This document shows positions 43,501 to 51,197 of a stretch of DNA of 64,000 nucleotides, in pieces (the stretch's first letter is position 1; every line of letters starts with the position of its first letter). The stretch covers positions 434,001 through 498,000 of the forward strand of contig NZ_QKLW01000001.1 in the NCBI RefSeq assembly GCF_003208215.1. Direction: 5' to 3'. This DNA comes from Marinomonas alcarazii (lineage in GTDB: Bacteria > Pseudomonadota > Gammaproteobacteria > Pseudomonadales > Marinomonadaceae). The translations under genes and the position numbers were made by a program. The notes under the pieces are model-generated. The model searched no databases. It was not told the origin of the DNA and was given only the letters and a program-made list of their open reading frames with translations.

Positions 43501-43750
43501 GATTACTTTCAAAAAGTCGGTCAGCAAAGATTTTAAGAATATCCCTAAAAAAGACGTCCCCAAAATATTTCAAAAAATTGAAAGTCTAGCTGATAACCCA
43601 AGAGCAGAAGGCTGCATCAAGCTATCGGGTTTAGATACTTGTCGCGTAAGGCAAGGTTTATATCGCATCATTTATCAGATAAGAGATGATGTATTGATCA
43701 TAAACGTGATTAAAGGTGCACATAGATCTTCTGTATATAAAAATAATTAG
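43487..43750 (+). CDS. RelE-family toxin
   Basis: An 87-aa RelE-type mRNA interferase candidate. ITFKKSVSKDFKNIPKKDVPKIFQKIESLADNPRAEG, LDTCRVRQGLYRIIYQIRDDVLIINVIKGAHRSSVYKN holds the usual RelE core (Arg in RVRQGLYRI, basic C-terminus). Overlaps its antitoxin by 14 nt. The module is complete. Coupled with the pair at 42.5 kb it makes two same-strand toxin-antitoxin cassettes in 1.3 kb, typical of integron or other mobile cassette arrays. Confidence 0.92.
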   Translation: MAKYKITFKKSVSKDFKNIPKKDVPKIFQKIESLADNPRAEGCIKLSGLDTCRVRQGLYRIIYQIRDDVLIINVIKGAHRSSVYKNN

Positions 43751-44077
43751 TCTTACCCTTTACGTTAGCCTTGCCCCAAAATACCCACTATCTTCAATCG
43801 AAGAGCACGATTAGCGAAGTAGCTTTTTTAAGGAAATGCTATTGTTCTAATGAATAACTGATTCAAGCTACGGACAAGTTTCTTCCCTTTTCTTCAAGGG
43901 GAAGACGGAAGTTGGGGTTCTTTTGCGCTTCGGAGCTTTAACTCTGCCTTGTTTGATAAGTAATCAAAAACTACGTGCTTTTACTGGTGGCTGGTTAGCA
44001 AGTCTTTTAGTATCAATGGGTAAAGAGAATAACGCACATCTGTATTAACATAATGTTGGATACCTAAAGGAGCAAAG
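43751..44077 (+). other. Gene-free gap with degenerate repeat part B
   Basis: No gene is supported. At 43882-43952 a diverged relative of repeat B is visible: a CTTCCCTTTTCTTCAAGGGGAAG hairpin region followed by TTGCGCTTCGGAGCTTTAACTCTG, matching TCTTCGGAGCTTTGACCCTG of the copies at 42.1 kb. The rest shows nothing clear. Confidence 0.55.
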
Positions 44078-44395
44078 ATGTCCCTCATCGCGAACACACC
44101 TAACCCGCCATATTACGCGGTAATTTTTACATCTCACCGTACTGAAGTTGATAGCGGTTATGGTCAAATGGCAGACCGAATGGTCGAACTAGCTTCAAAG
44201 CAACCAGGGTTTTTAGGCATAGAATCGGCACGAGAGGACGTTGGAATTACTGTTTCATATTGGTCTGATCTCGAGTCCATCAGGCAGTGGAAAGCACATG
44301 CAGAGCATCAACAAGCCCAAAAGCTTGGCCATGAAAAATGGTATTCATCATTTAAAACTCGCATATCAAAGGTAGAGCGCGACTACGGTATTTAG
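44078..44395 (+). CDS. Antibiotic biosynthesis monooxygenase (ABM) domain protein
   Basis: A 105-aa ferredoxin-like alpha/beta protein of the ABM family. YAVIFTSHRTEVDSGYGQMADRMVELASKQPGFLGIESAREDVGITVSYWSDLESIRQWKAHAEHQQAQKLG is typical, with the ligand-pocket Trp and His (QWKAHAEHQ). Members are small haem- or quinone-handling proteins, often of unknown role. Its ATG has AAGGAGC upstream. It is a single plus-strand gene followed by an attC-like sequence, so it may be an integron cassette. Confidence 0.85.
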   Translation: MSLIANTPNPPYYAVIFTSHRTEVDSGYGQMADRMVELASKQPGFLGIESAREDVGITVSYWSDLESIRQWKAHAEHQQAQKLGHEKWYSSFKTRISKVERDYGI

Positions 44396-44489
44396 CAAAC
44401 CAATTAAGTCCATTTCAATACGCTGTGCTTTTTCCGCATACAAAGGCGTTTTGGGTCACAGCGACGTTGTTAGAGAGTAGGGCAAGCAA

Positions 44490-44596
44490 AGCTAGTAACT
44501 TATTTGCAACGCCAGGCATTTTTAATATGCGTTGTGATTAAATATTCAGCGGTATCAGTATTGCGTTGTTCATTACTCAAGTGAGCATTATGTGAT
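44490..44596 (+). repeat. attC-like site (degenerate) between ABM and GNAT genes
   Basis: TTTGCAACGCCAGGCATTTTTAATATGCGTTG (44503-44534) closely resembles the left half of gammaproteobacterial integron attC sites (GCAACGC..GGCATTTT..TATGCGTTG). The site then runs through TTGCGTTGTTCATTACTCAAGTGAGCATTATG, similar to the right half, which normally ends GCGTTATG. The last core has one change (ATTATG). Recognition is from memory of Vibrio and Shewanella cassettes. Confidence 0.5.
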
Positions 44597-44606
44597 TGGA
44601 GGAAAA

Positions 44607-45053
44607 ATGCAGTATATCGAAGTCAAAAGCAGTCAGATTCCGCTTGATTTACTGCTTGAAGCCGATCCTTCTGAAGCAAGTATTTCATCATATTTATTAG
44701 GCTCATGGTGCTTTGCTACAATAGTTAATGAGCGTGTTTTAGCGGCTTGTATAGTAAAACCTCACACTAGCAGTGTTGCTGAGATATTTAATATATCTGT
44801 TTATCCAGAGTTCCAAGGTCACGGTTTTGGCTCCGCATTGCTAAAGTCAGTTCTATTGCAGTTATCAAGTAAGGGGATCAATCGTGTTGAACTTGGTACT
44901 GGCACATTTGGCTATCAACTGACATATTATCAACGCCTTGGCTTCCGAGTCGATTCAGTCATCAAAGATCACTTTTTACTAAATTACCCTGAGCCAATAT
45001 TCGAAAATGGTATACAACACAAAGACATGCTGAGATTATACATACAACTTTAG
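44607..45053 (+). CDS. GNAT-family N-acetyltransferase
   Basis: A 148-aa acetyl-CoA-dependent acetyltransferase. The acetyl-CoA loop is EFQGHGFGSALLKSVLLQL (Q/RxxGxG/A) near residues 73-91, preceded by the beta strand AEIFNISVYP and followed by INRVELGTGTFGYQLTYYQRLGFRV. The substrate is unknown; these are common integron cassette genes. A frame opens at the GTG 44592, but ATG 44607 has GGAGGAAAA upstream. It follows an attC-like sequence and is followed within 22 nt by a palindromic element. Confidence 0.88.
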   Translation: MQYIEVKSSQIPLDLLLEADPSEASISSYLLGSWCFATIVNERVLAACIVKPHTSSVAEIFNISVYPEFQGHGFGSALLKSVLLQLSSKGINRVELGTGTFGYQLTYYQRLGFRVDSVIKDHFLLNYPEPIFENGIQHKDMLRLYIQL

Positions 45054-45075
45054 TGCGTACATAACAGGATAATGA

Positions 45076-45172
45076 GGGGGCGAGTAAAATTAAATGGAGT
45101 ATGCTACCGCAAGATAAAATAGAAAAAAATAACTAGTAATAATAGAAAGGTATTTTAATTTTACTCTGGCCC
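45076..45172. repeat. Palindromic element E1 (AGTAAAATTAAA ends)
   Basis: A 97-bp element with inverted ends: AGTAAAATTAAA at 45083-45094 and TTTAATTTTACT at 45154-45165, with G-rich/C-rich flanks (GGGGGCG and CTGGCCC). The interior is similar to the element at 48523-48607 (ATGCTA; AATAGAAAGG...). It resembles the REP-like ends with GGGTCAGAGTAAAATTAA found with REP-associated transposases. Confidence 0.65.
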
Positions 45173-45271
45173 TTTTTATTCTTTAATAGCTTTATAAAAT
45201 TTTATTATTAAATTGTTTATAAGTTTTTTGACAATTTTAAATTTTATAAACGAGCATGCTCACTATTAAAT

Positions 45272-45278
45272 GTTATGC
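45272..45278 (+). repeat. Candidate attC core (R' site) GTTATGC
   Basis: GTTATGC is the complement of GCATAAC, found right at the stop codon of the following gene (46407-46413). In integron arrays cassette boundaries have exactly this inverted core pair. The bases before it are AT-rich and do not form a full attC, so this end is degenerate. Confidence 0.4.
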
Positions 45279-45314
45279 ATTTTCTTCAATTTGTCTCTCT
45301 GGGAGGTTTTTAGA

Positions 45315-46412
45315 GTGGCACAAGGTATAATTTCAGATAATTGGTCTCTTCAAGATATATCTAGCTTGTTTATGGATGGTATGGAAAACGCATCTGCGGA
45401 TGAAATTGCCATAGCAAATGGTGAACATAGCTATAAAGCAGTTAGTTATCCATCAATTCAAACGGAAGCTTTGTTCGATTTTTTAACTGACCTAGTTTTG
45501 AGAGATGAGATCTTGGTTGAGGCTAAATTTGAAGATGCATGGCTGAGGACAAGCAGCCCGATATTAGCAGCCAAAAACTTAGGTGTAGTTCGGAGTTATC
45601 CTTTTTTAGAAGAGCCTCATAAATTAGTTGAACCACGAAATCGAATAATTGAACATATGAGCTCAACGGAGTCTTTGAAGTTAGCTCATAAAGAAAATGT
45701 ATTGAGCTGGCAAGAAAGCAAAAGGCCTCAGCATCCACTTTTATCAGCAACAATGTGGGGTGGAGCTGGAATGTGTGCTCGAAGCTTTGTTTATGAAAAA
45801 AGTTATACTCCGCATCCTCTACGCAAGAGGTTCTTTGTTAATTCAGGTTTTATGTTACCTGCGGGTGACGCTTTACATCAACTCACCTCGTTTTTAAACG
45901 ATGAACAGATGAAGGTATCAAAAAAGGTGTATGGAACAGATTCACTGTATTCATTATTTGTTAATATGCCGGCTATTCCTATTCGAATTATTCAGGAATC
46001 TTTCTCACCTAGTCAGCTTATTGAGGTTGCGCTCCAAATGAGACAAGATTTTGCAAAATTGAGAGAGTGGTTAAAGTTATTTCAAAATGCATTATCTGAA
46101 GAAAATCTGAAGTCAATTGCTAACTATCGAAAACAATTAGATTCTGTTTCGGAGTATGTTAATTCAAAAATAGGGCTAGGTTCTGCTATCAAACCTGTAA
46201 CTATGGAAGCGGGTGTGGGAATTTTTAAAATGGTTACACAATCTAATCCAGTAAATACTCTTAAAAATCAATTCGGCGTCAGAGCCACATTGAATAGTTT
46301 GATTTTTGACTCTAACGGCAAGCAAGAAATCAAGAAGTTTATTAGTATGTTTGAACAAAGAGGAACTGCTGTTGGTTACGATATAGAACAGCACTTCACA
46401 AAAAATGCATAA
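45315..46412 (+). CDS. Unrecognised 365-aa protein, probable integron cassette gene
   Basis: I do not recognise a family. The longer frame starts at 45270, but GTG 45315 with GGGAGG eight bases upstream is the probable start. The protein is soluble, mixed alpha/beta, with no signal peptide or membrane helix. Notable stretches: SATMWGGAGMCARSFVYEKSYTPHPLRKRFFVNSG near 145-180, and a helical C-terminal half with possible coiled coil (REWLKLFQNALSEENLKSIANYRKQLDS). It is visibly AT-rich compared with the purine genes. It ends exactly at an attC-like sequence and is bracketed by palindromic elements E1 and E2. Confidence 0.75.
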   Translation: MAQGIISDNWSLQDISSLFMDGMENASADEIAIANGEHSYKAVSYPSIQTEALFDFLTDLVLRDEILVEAKFEDAWLRTSSPILAAKNLGVVRSYPFLEEPHKLVEPRNRIIEHMSSTESLKLAHKENVLSWQESKRPQHPLLSATMWGGAGMCARSFVYEKSYTPHPLRKRFFVNSGFMLPAGDALHQLTSFLNDEQMKVSKKVYGTDSLYSLFVNMPAIPIRIIQESFSPSQLIEVALQMRQDFAKLREWLKLFQNALSEENLKSIANYRKQLDSVSEYVNSKIGLGSAIKPVTMEAGVGIFKMVTQSNPVNTLKNQFGVRATLNSLIFDSNGKQEIKKFISMFEQRGTAVGYDIEQHFTKNA

Positions 46413-46470
46413 CAAACTGCTTAAGAGCGATTCGTAACGCGTGTGGTATTTTTACTATGCGCTGGATTTC
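46407..46470 (+). repeat. Left half of an attC-like site
   Basis: GCATAACAAACTGCTTAAGAG begins at the stop codon and continues with GATTCGTAACGCGTGTGGTATTTTTACTATGCGCTGG. This strongly resembles attC sites of marine gammaproteobacteria (TAACAA..TTAAGAG.GATTCGCAACGCGTGGCATTTTCACTATGCG). The right half is missing and palindrome E2 starts 12 bases on. Confidence 0.6.
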
Positions 46471-46481
46471 GTCATTAAAGG

Positions 46482-46523
46482 GACATTAGGGTCAGATAAA
46501 AAATTTTATCTGACCCTAATGTC
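46482..46523. repeat. Palindromic element E2, perfect 20-bp arms
   Basis: Arms 46482-46501 and 46504-46523 are perfect complements separated by AA; the arm reads GACATTAGGGTCAGATAAAA. It contains the GGGTCAGA motif of REP-like elements. It lies between two convergent genes and could also act as a bidirectional terminator. Confidence 0.8.
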
Positions 46524-46535
46524 GTAATACCGGTC

Positions 46536-48380
46536 TTAAACATTCTTAGCTATTAGATCTGCTTTTAACAATCCTCCTTTGGTGAATAATTTAGCTGAAA
46601 AGTTCGGATTTCTTTTGGATTTAACTGCATCAAATATCTGCTTAAGGCCAGCAGCTTCTAGTAAAGATATATTGATCTCTGTATCCATTTCAGCAGATTC
46701 GACAAAGTCAGTAGAAAATGATGGAGCGATAATCAGAACTTGTGCGACGCGTTTGCCTGAAGATTCACATCTATTGACGTAGGCTTTTACTTGGCGTGAT
46801 GTTGTTGAGTACTTTGCAAAATCACCGCTTTTGCAGGTTTTAGCTTCACCAATGATGATGTCGTCTTCGCTTAGCGACAATATAATGTCGGCTTTATCTT
46901 TTGCTGTATTGATAGATCTTCTTAAATCTTCGTCTACATCAAGGCCAAGTTGTTCGAAGATGGCTTTAGTTACCTCTTCGAACTTAATGCCAATATCGGC
47001 TTCTGCGATTTCTATTCCCTCATTTTTTAAACCCGCAAGATCTCTTTTTGCTAACAATGCATAGTTTTCAATTAGCTTGTCGGTAGCATCGGCAAAGCTC
47101 TCCAAAATGACTAGGCGTGGATTTCCCCGCTTGCTTACACCCATACTGTCGCGAACAGATTTAATATCTTCATTGGACAGCATGTAAAGAATGTCATGGG
47201 GAGTTATGCTCAATGCCCTAAGTTTATCGACATCTAGTTCCTCATTATCTTCTATCTCAAAATCTTGGTGTAGAACTGATGTGAGGGTTGGGAAGTGAGT
47301 TTTTAAGGTTGAAAATAGATCTTTAAAACCAGTAGCACTAAGCGCATTGAATTCGTCTTCTGCAGAGGAATTTAGAGATGAAATAATTAAATCTGTTCTT
47401 TCATCAAGTGTTGTACCTATTTTATCCAAACTTAAGTCAAGGTCAGAAATAAGTGCTTTTAAACGCTCTTTTCGATCGTTAATATTTGCGTCAGGATTGT
47501 TGATGTCTTGTTGTAATACTAGAGATATAGACAATCCCATTTTTATGATTTCACTGATTTTTTCTTTTCGTTCCTTGCCTCTGATACGCTTCCCATGAGC
47601 TTTGAGAATATTTGATAACTCAGAGTCGCTTAGAGTACGTAATATACGTAGTAAATGTTTATCAGCTAATTCTTTACCCTGCATTCGGTTGAGCATTGCG
47701 ACTACTTCATCGGCAATGTAAACGGTTAGGTTTTTTCTGCTTACAAAAACAAGCCCGACTTCTCGTAAAGTGTTGAGACAGTCTTGGACTCCTGTTTGAG
47801 GAATAGCATTGACTAAATGTTCAACTGCGGATTTCTGATCGGCTGTAATGTCTAATTTGTTAGCTAAAACATTTAAAATGCTTCTTTCATCATCTGTGAT
47901 TTTGGCTTCTCTATTGTTCTTCTCATCATTAGTGTATGCCTCTTTAAGGCATGAATAATAGATTTCTAGACGCTTAGCTTCATTGAATTCCTCAGTATCG
48001 AGCGACTCTTTTATTAAACTATCTATTTCCTTAGCCTTAGAGTCTATTGAGGTCCATTCTTTGGAATAAAGAGCTTCAATCCATGATAGACGTGCAATGC
48101 AGTTTCCATCTCGACTGACTATATTTGTAAGTAGAGAAGCTTGTGCTCCAAGCATAGCTAGCTGTTCTTTAACACTTTTTTCAAAATAGGGAAGAACTAG
48201 CTCAAAGAGTTGAATGATTTCGCCACTAGAGGCATTTTTTATTTGTCCATCAATATTATTGACTCGCTTGGCCAACTCTTTGTCGTGGGTAATGGCCTCA
48301 CTACAAACACGATCTAAGAAATTGATGAATTTTGATTTTTCAACTTGATTAACTGTAGATAGTATATTTGATAGTTTCAC
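46536..48380 (-). CDS. Unrecognised 614-aa protein with SAP-like motifs and C-terminal PD-(D/E)XK nuclease signature
   Basis: No full-length family is recognised. The C-terminal part is Mrr/PD-(D/E)XK-like: E468/E469 in KFEEV, D498 in KADIIL, then E512-x-K514 in GEAKT, spacing as in the restriction-nuclease fold. Two helical segments, near 245-280 (LSDSELSNILKAHGKRIRG) and 395-430 (DILYMLSNEDIKSVRDSMG), resemble SAP/LEM-type DNA-binding motifs. The N-terminal 230 residues are helical. It is single, minus-strand, AT-rich and lies between elements E2 and E3. A role in defence or DNA processing is inference. Confidence 0.8.
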   Translation of the reverse strand: MKLSNILSTVNQVEKSKFINFLDRVCSEAITHDKELAKRVNNIDGQIKNASSGEIIQLFELVLPYFEKSVKEQLAMLGAQASLLTNIVSRDGNCIARLSWIEALYSKEWTSIDSKAKEIDSLIKESLDTEEFNEAKRLEIYYSCLKEAYTNDEKNNREAKITDDERSILNVLANKLDITADQKSAVEHLVNAIPQTGVQDCLNTLREVGLVFVSRKNLTVYIADEVVAMLNRMQGKELADKHLLRILRTLSDSELSNILKAHGKRIRGKERKEKISEIIKMGLSISLVLQQDINNPDANINDRKERLKALISDLDLSLDKIGTTLDERTDLIISSLNSSAEDEFNALSATGFKDLFSTLKTHFPTLTSVLHQDFEIEDNEELDVDKLRALSITPHDILYMLSNEDIKSVRDSMGVSKRGNPRLVILESFADATDKLIENYALLAKRDLAGLKNEGIEIAEADIGIKFEEVTKAIFEQLGLDVDEDLRRSINTAKDKADIILSLSEDDIIIGEAKTCKSGDFAKYSTTSRQVKAYVNRCESSGKRVAQVLIIAPSFSTDFVESAEMDTEINISLLEAAGLKQIFDAVKSKRNPNFSAKLFTKGGLLKADLIAKNV

Positions 48381-48522
48381 CTTCTCATCCTTATTAGTGG
48401 TTTAACTTGAAATTACCACCAAAAGGATAATAAATCATTGAAAATGTATTAGTAATGAAGGTGAGTTTCTATTTTTACGAGTTATTAGATTGGTGTAAAT
48501 CTAAATGATAATAACTCTGTTT

Positions 48523-48607
48523 AGAGTAAAATTAACTAAATTGAATATGCTAAAGTCTGGCAAAACAGCGACTAAAAATAGAAGGGGAGTTTAATTTTAC
48601 TCCCTCT
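48523..48607. repeat. Palindromic element E3, relative of E1
   Basis: Inverted ends AGAGTAAAATTAA (48523-48535) and TTAATTTTACTCCCTCT (48591-48607). The interior shares ATATGCTA and ACTAAAAATAGAAGG with E1. It closes the block holding the nuclease-like gene. Confidence 0.65.
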
Positions 48608-48617
48608 TCACACGCTG

Positions 48618-48911
48618 TTATTTTTGATTGTTCGTAGGTGCTATCCTGCCCACGTGAATTAAGCTGGTTAGTTTAATTAAGGGTTTGATGATCAGCTGGG
48701 CGCTACCAACAATAAACAACCATGTACCGCTTTCGACTAATGAGTCGTTGAGGAAAAAGAAGCTTCCGATCAAGAACCAAACTGCAATTAGTACGTCATT
48801 GAATGCGCCTAGAGCTTCGTATCGGCGTTGTACGACAAAATGCTCTTGTCCGATATCTAGATCCCATTCGCTGTCTTGCTTCACGCTTTTCTCCTTTGCT
48901 GAGGTTGTCAT
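48618..48911 (-). CDS. YrhK-domain membrane protein
   Basis: A 97-aa protein with two hydrophobic segments (about 35-52 and 60-82). RRYEALGAFNDVLIAVWFLIGSFFFLNDSLVESGTWLFIVGSAQLIIKP is the YrhK-like domain, whose function is unknown. A soluble charged N-terminus precedes it. It is a single minus-strand gene just outside element E3. Confidence 0.8.
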   Translation of the reverse strand: MTTSAKEKSVKQDSEWDLDIGQEHFVVQRRYEALGAFNDVLIAVWFLIGSFFFLNDSLVESGTWLFIVGSAQLIIKPLIKLTSLIHVGRIAPTNNQK

Positions 48912-49075
48912 AGGGGAGATGACGATAAAGCAAAAGGAATTGGGATTAAACCCAAAATATTGTTCAGCTAGACTTTTTTCTTGGTGATTACTTTGCTTCC
49001 TGAAAACACCACCTTTACCCAGTAGCCAGATGTGAAAGGAACCGGCTCTTCCGGCGTGGTTTGTGTTTTGTTTTA

Positions 49076-49981
49076 TTATTCCGTATCGAAATGGGTTGAA
49101 CGGATGTTTTCAAACTCGCTTTTTGCCCACTGGTAAAATGCATTCTTTCTTGAGTCATGTGTTATAGGTGTTTCGGACAACAGGTGATAGGAAGAGCCAT
49201 CTTTGATAAAAGAAAAGGGAGCCATAAGTTTTTTTGCTTTAAGCTCTTCAGGACACATATAAATGGAAGTAATGGCAAAGCCTAAGTTAGATGTTGCTGC
49301 TTGTAGGCAAAGGTAGAAATGCTCAAATATCATTTCATTTTCTATTAATAGTGTCTCTTGAGGAGTGTTTGATAGCCACTTTTGCCATGCATCGAAGCGA
49401 GATTTTGTGTGCAGTATTGTCATTGGGCTTTTGCCCTTTTCATGTATTTTCCAATGATTTTCAGAGCATACGGGCCCAATCAGTTCATCACATACTTTTT
49501 CAGAAAAATAGTTTCTATTCCAAGTGAAATCATTACGACGTAGGGCTATGTCAACTCTCTCTGTGCTTAAGTCTATATCACCACCGGCAGCAAAAATTCG
49601 GATAGGTATGTCTGGATGTAATTCATGAAATTTAGGGAGGTTAGGGATAAGCCAATTCATGGTTAAGGTTGGTTCGCAGGATACGACTAAAGGTTCTTTT
49701 GAGTCAGAATAAGAAAGGTTTTTTAATGTGTTATCGAGTTCAGTGAAAATTTTAGTGCAGCACCTTTGCAGTATTTCCCCTTCTTCTGTTAGATAAATTC
49801 TTCGGCTTCTTCGTGTAAAAAGTGAAAAGTTTAAATTTTCTTCAATATTTTTGATCTGACGACTAACAGCGCTTTCTGTTAGGTTCAAGTCTAATGCCGC
49901 TTTAGAGATGCTTTCATGCTTCGCTACAACACTGAATACTTTTAATGAGTTCAGTGGAGGTGTTCTGAAGCCATTTGTCAT
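49076..49981 (-). CDS. LysR-family regulator, GcvA-like
   Basis: A 301-aa regulator. The helix-turn-helix is at 8-60 (PPLNSLKVFSVVAKHESISKAALDLNLTESAVSRQIKNIEENL), typical of the GcvA group; the LysR effector domain follows from about 90. The frame runs to 50017, but ATG 49981 is preceded by GAGGAAA. It is divergent from a LysE-type exporter and a very good palindrome lies between them, so it probably controls that exporter in response to an amino acid or similar molecule. Confidence 0.9.
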   Translation of the reverse strand: MTNGFRTPPLNSLKVFSVVAKHESISKAALDLNLTESAVSRQIKNIEENLNFSLFTRRSRRIYLTEEGEILQRCCTKIFTELDNTLKNLSYSDSKEPLVVSCEPTLTMNWLIPNLPKFHELHPDIPIRIFAAGGDIDLSTERVDIALRRNDFTWNRNYFSEKVCDELIGPVCSENHWKIHEKGKSPMTILHTKSRFDAWQKWLSNTPQETLLIENEMIFEHFYLCLQAATSNLGFAITSIYMCPEELKAKKLMAPFSFIKDGSSYHLLSETPITHDSRKNAFYQWAKSEFENIRSTHFDTE

Positions 49982-49999
49982 TGCTATTTCCTCAAGTAT

Positions 50000-50035
50000 G
50001 TATGAAATAAAAATCAATTTATTTTTATTTCATAC
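50000..50035. promoter_or_regulatory. Perfect 15-bp palindrome in the lysR-lysE gap
   Basis: Arms GTATGAAATAAAAAT (50000-50014) and ATTTTTATTTCATAC (50021-50035), spacer 6. It starts 18 bp upstream of the LysR gene and about 135 bp before the exporter. Probable LysR operator. Confidence 0.65.
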
Positions 50036-50169
50036 TAATAATAATTGACGTGTATTTCAATGTCTCCATGGTGTTTTACTCGATTATAAATAAACTGCGG
50101 GTGAAATAGGATGTCAAGAAATGCTTTTTATAACTTTTAAAAATAAAAAAATGGAAATGGTATTAAAAT

Positions 50170-50790
50170 ATGAATGAAATTGTTGCTGTTATTGTAATCT
50201 CTGTTTTAGCCGTTATAAGTCCTGGAGCTGATTTTGCTATGGTAACGAGAAACAGCTTTCTTTACGGTAGAAAATCAGGCGTAATGAGTGCCTTGGGAAT
50301 CTCTTTAGGGGTTCAAGTTCATGTTATCTATACGATATTTGGTATTGGACTCTTGATCTCTCAAAGCCCTTCTTTATTTATGGTTGTAAAATTTATAGGT
50401 GCGGCCTATTTGATTTATATTGGCTTTAAAACAATAAAAAGTGTAGTAGTTGGTGCTGGAAGTCAAAAAGAAATTCAGAGTTTTAATAGTTATAAATCTT
50501 TCAAAACAGGTTTTTTTACTAACGCCTTGAACCCTAAAACCATGTTTTTTGTACTTAGTGTTTTTACCCAATTTTTAAATAAGGATACTGGTTTTTTTGT
50601 TTTATGTCTTTATGGTGTTTTTATGTCGTTAGCTCATCTTATATGGTTTTGTATCGTTGCAATATTTTTCTCAACGCCAAAACTAAGAGAGGGAATGCTG
50701 AAAAAACAAAGAATCGTAAATAATTTTATCGGAGGTGTGCTGATGTTTCTAGGTGTGACTTTATTTTTCTCTCCAATGATAGGGAGTTAA
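50170..50790 (+). CDS. LysE/RhtB-family amino acid exporter
   Basis: A 206-aa inner-membrane exporter with six helices. SPGADFAMVTRNSFLYGRKSGVMSALGISLGVQVHV (residues 18-53) is the family hallmark, and FTNALNPKTMFFVLSVFTQF (about 115-134) is the second. Strongly AT-rich, like the LysR gene next to it, which suggests a recent acquisition of the pair. The exported compound (threonine, homoserine, lysine or other) is not known. Confidence 0.92.
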   Translation: MNEIVAVIVISVLAVISPGADFAMVTRNSFLYGRKSGVMSALGISLGVQVHVIYTIFGIGLLISQSPSLFMVVKFIGAAYLIYIGFKTIKSVVVGAGSQKEIQSFNSYKSFKTGFFTNALNPKTMFFVLSVFTQFLNKDTGFFVLCLYGVFMSLAHLIWFCIVAIFFSTPKLREGMLKKQRIVNNFIGGVLMFLGVTLFFSPMIGS

Positions 50791-50835
50791 TCATAGTAAT
50801 ATAATGGGTGCTTAATACTCTAAAAAAGGTGGTAA

Positions 50836-51066
50836 GTAGTTATTATTAAAAAATCACTTCCAAACCGGCTTTCTCATTTCACTAACCTTGTCTGCAGCGG
50901 TGAGGCTGATGTCTTTCCGTTGCGCTTCGTTTTTGGTGGAGGCATTGTTGCCTTGACAAGGTATCGCCATGATGCGTTATGGCTTGAAGATGAGGTGAAG
51001 GTGATTGATTTGTCTTGGAAGGCGTATTTAAAGAACAACCCAGATATGGAGGAGGTTAGGCTTTAG
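50836..51066 (+). pseudogene. Possible 3' remnant of a gene in the gap before pssA
   Basis: In the 407-nt gap between the exporter and pssA, a 76-codon open frame without ATG or GTG near its beginning reads convincingly like protein (RFVFGGGIVALTRYRHDALW, then VKVIDLSWKAYLKNNPDMEE). It ends TAG at 51064. It may be the C-terminal end of a lost gene or a small gene with a TTG start inside. Family not recognised. The remaining bases of the gap hold only the AT-rich pssA upstream region. Confidence 0.4.
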
Positions 51067-51197
51067 TAGGTATTGAATACGACATTTGCTCTGTTTTTTA
51101 GGGTTCTTTTCGAGCTGAGTCGATTATTTTTAAGAAAAAAATTGATGAATTTGTTACAGTTTGGCGTTCGTTAAAAATAAGGTAGCACTTTTGTATT

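Noticed and set aside
46482..46523. E2 palindrome as only a simple terminator
   Set aside because: It may act as one, but there is hardly any loop and no separate T run, and it shares its GGGTCAGA core with mobile REP-like elements, so it is listed as a repeat.
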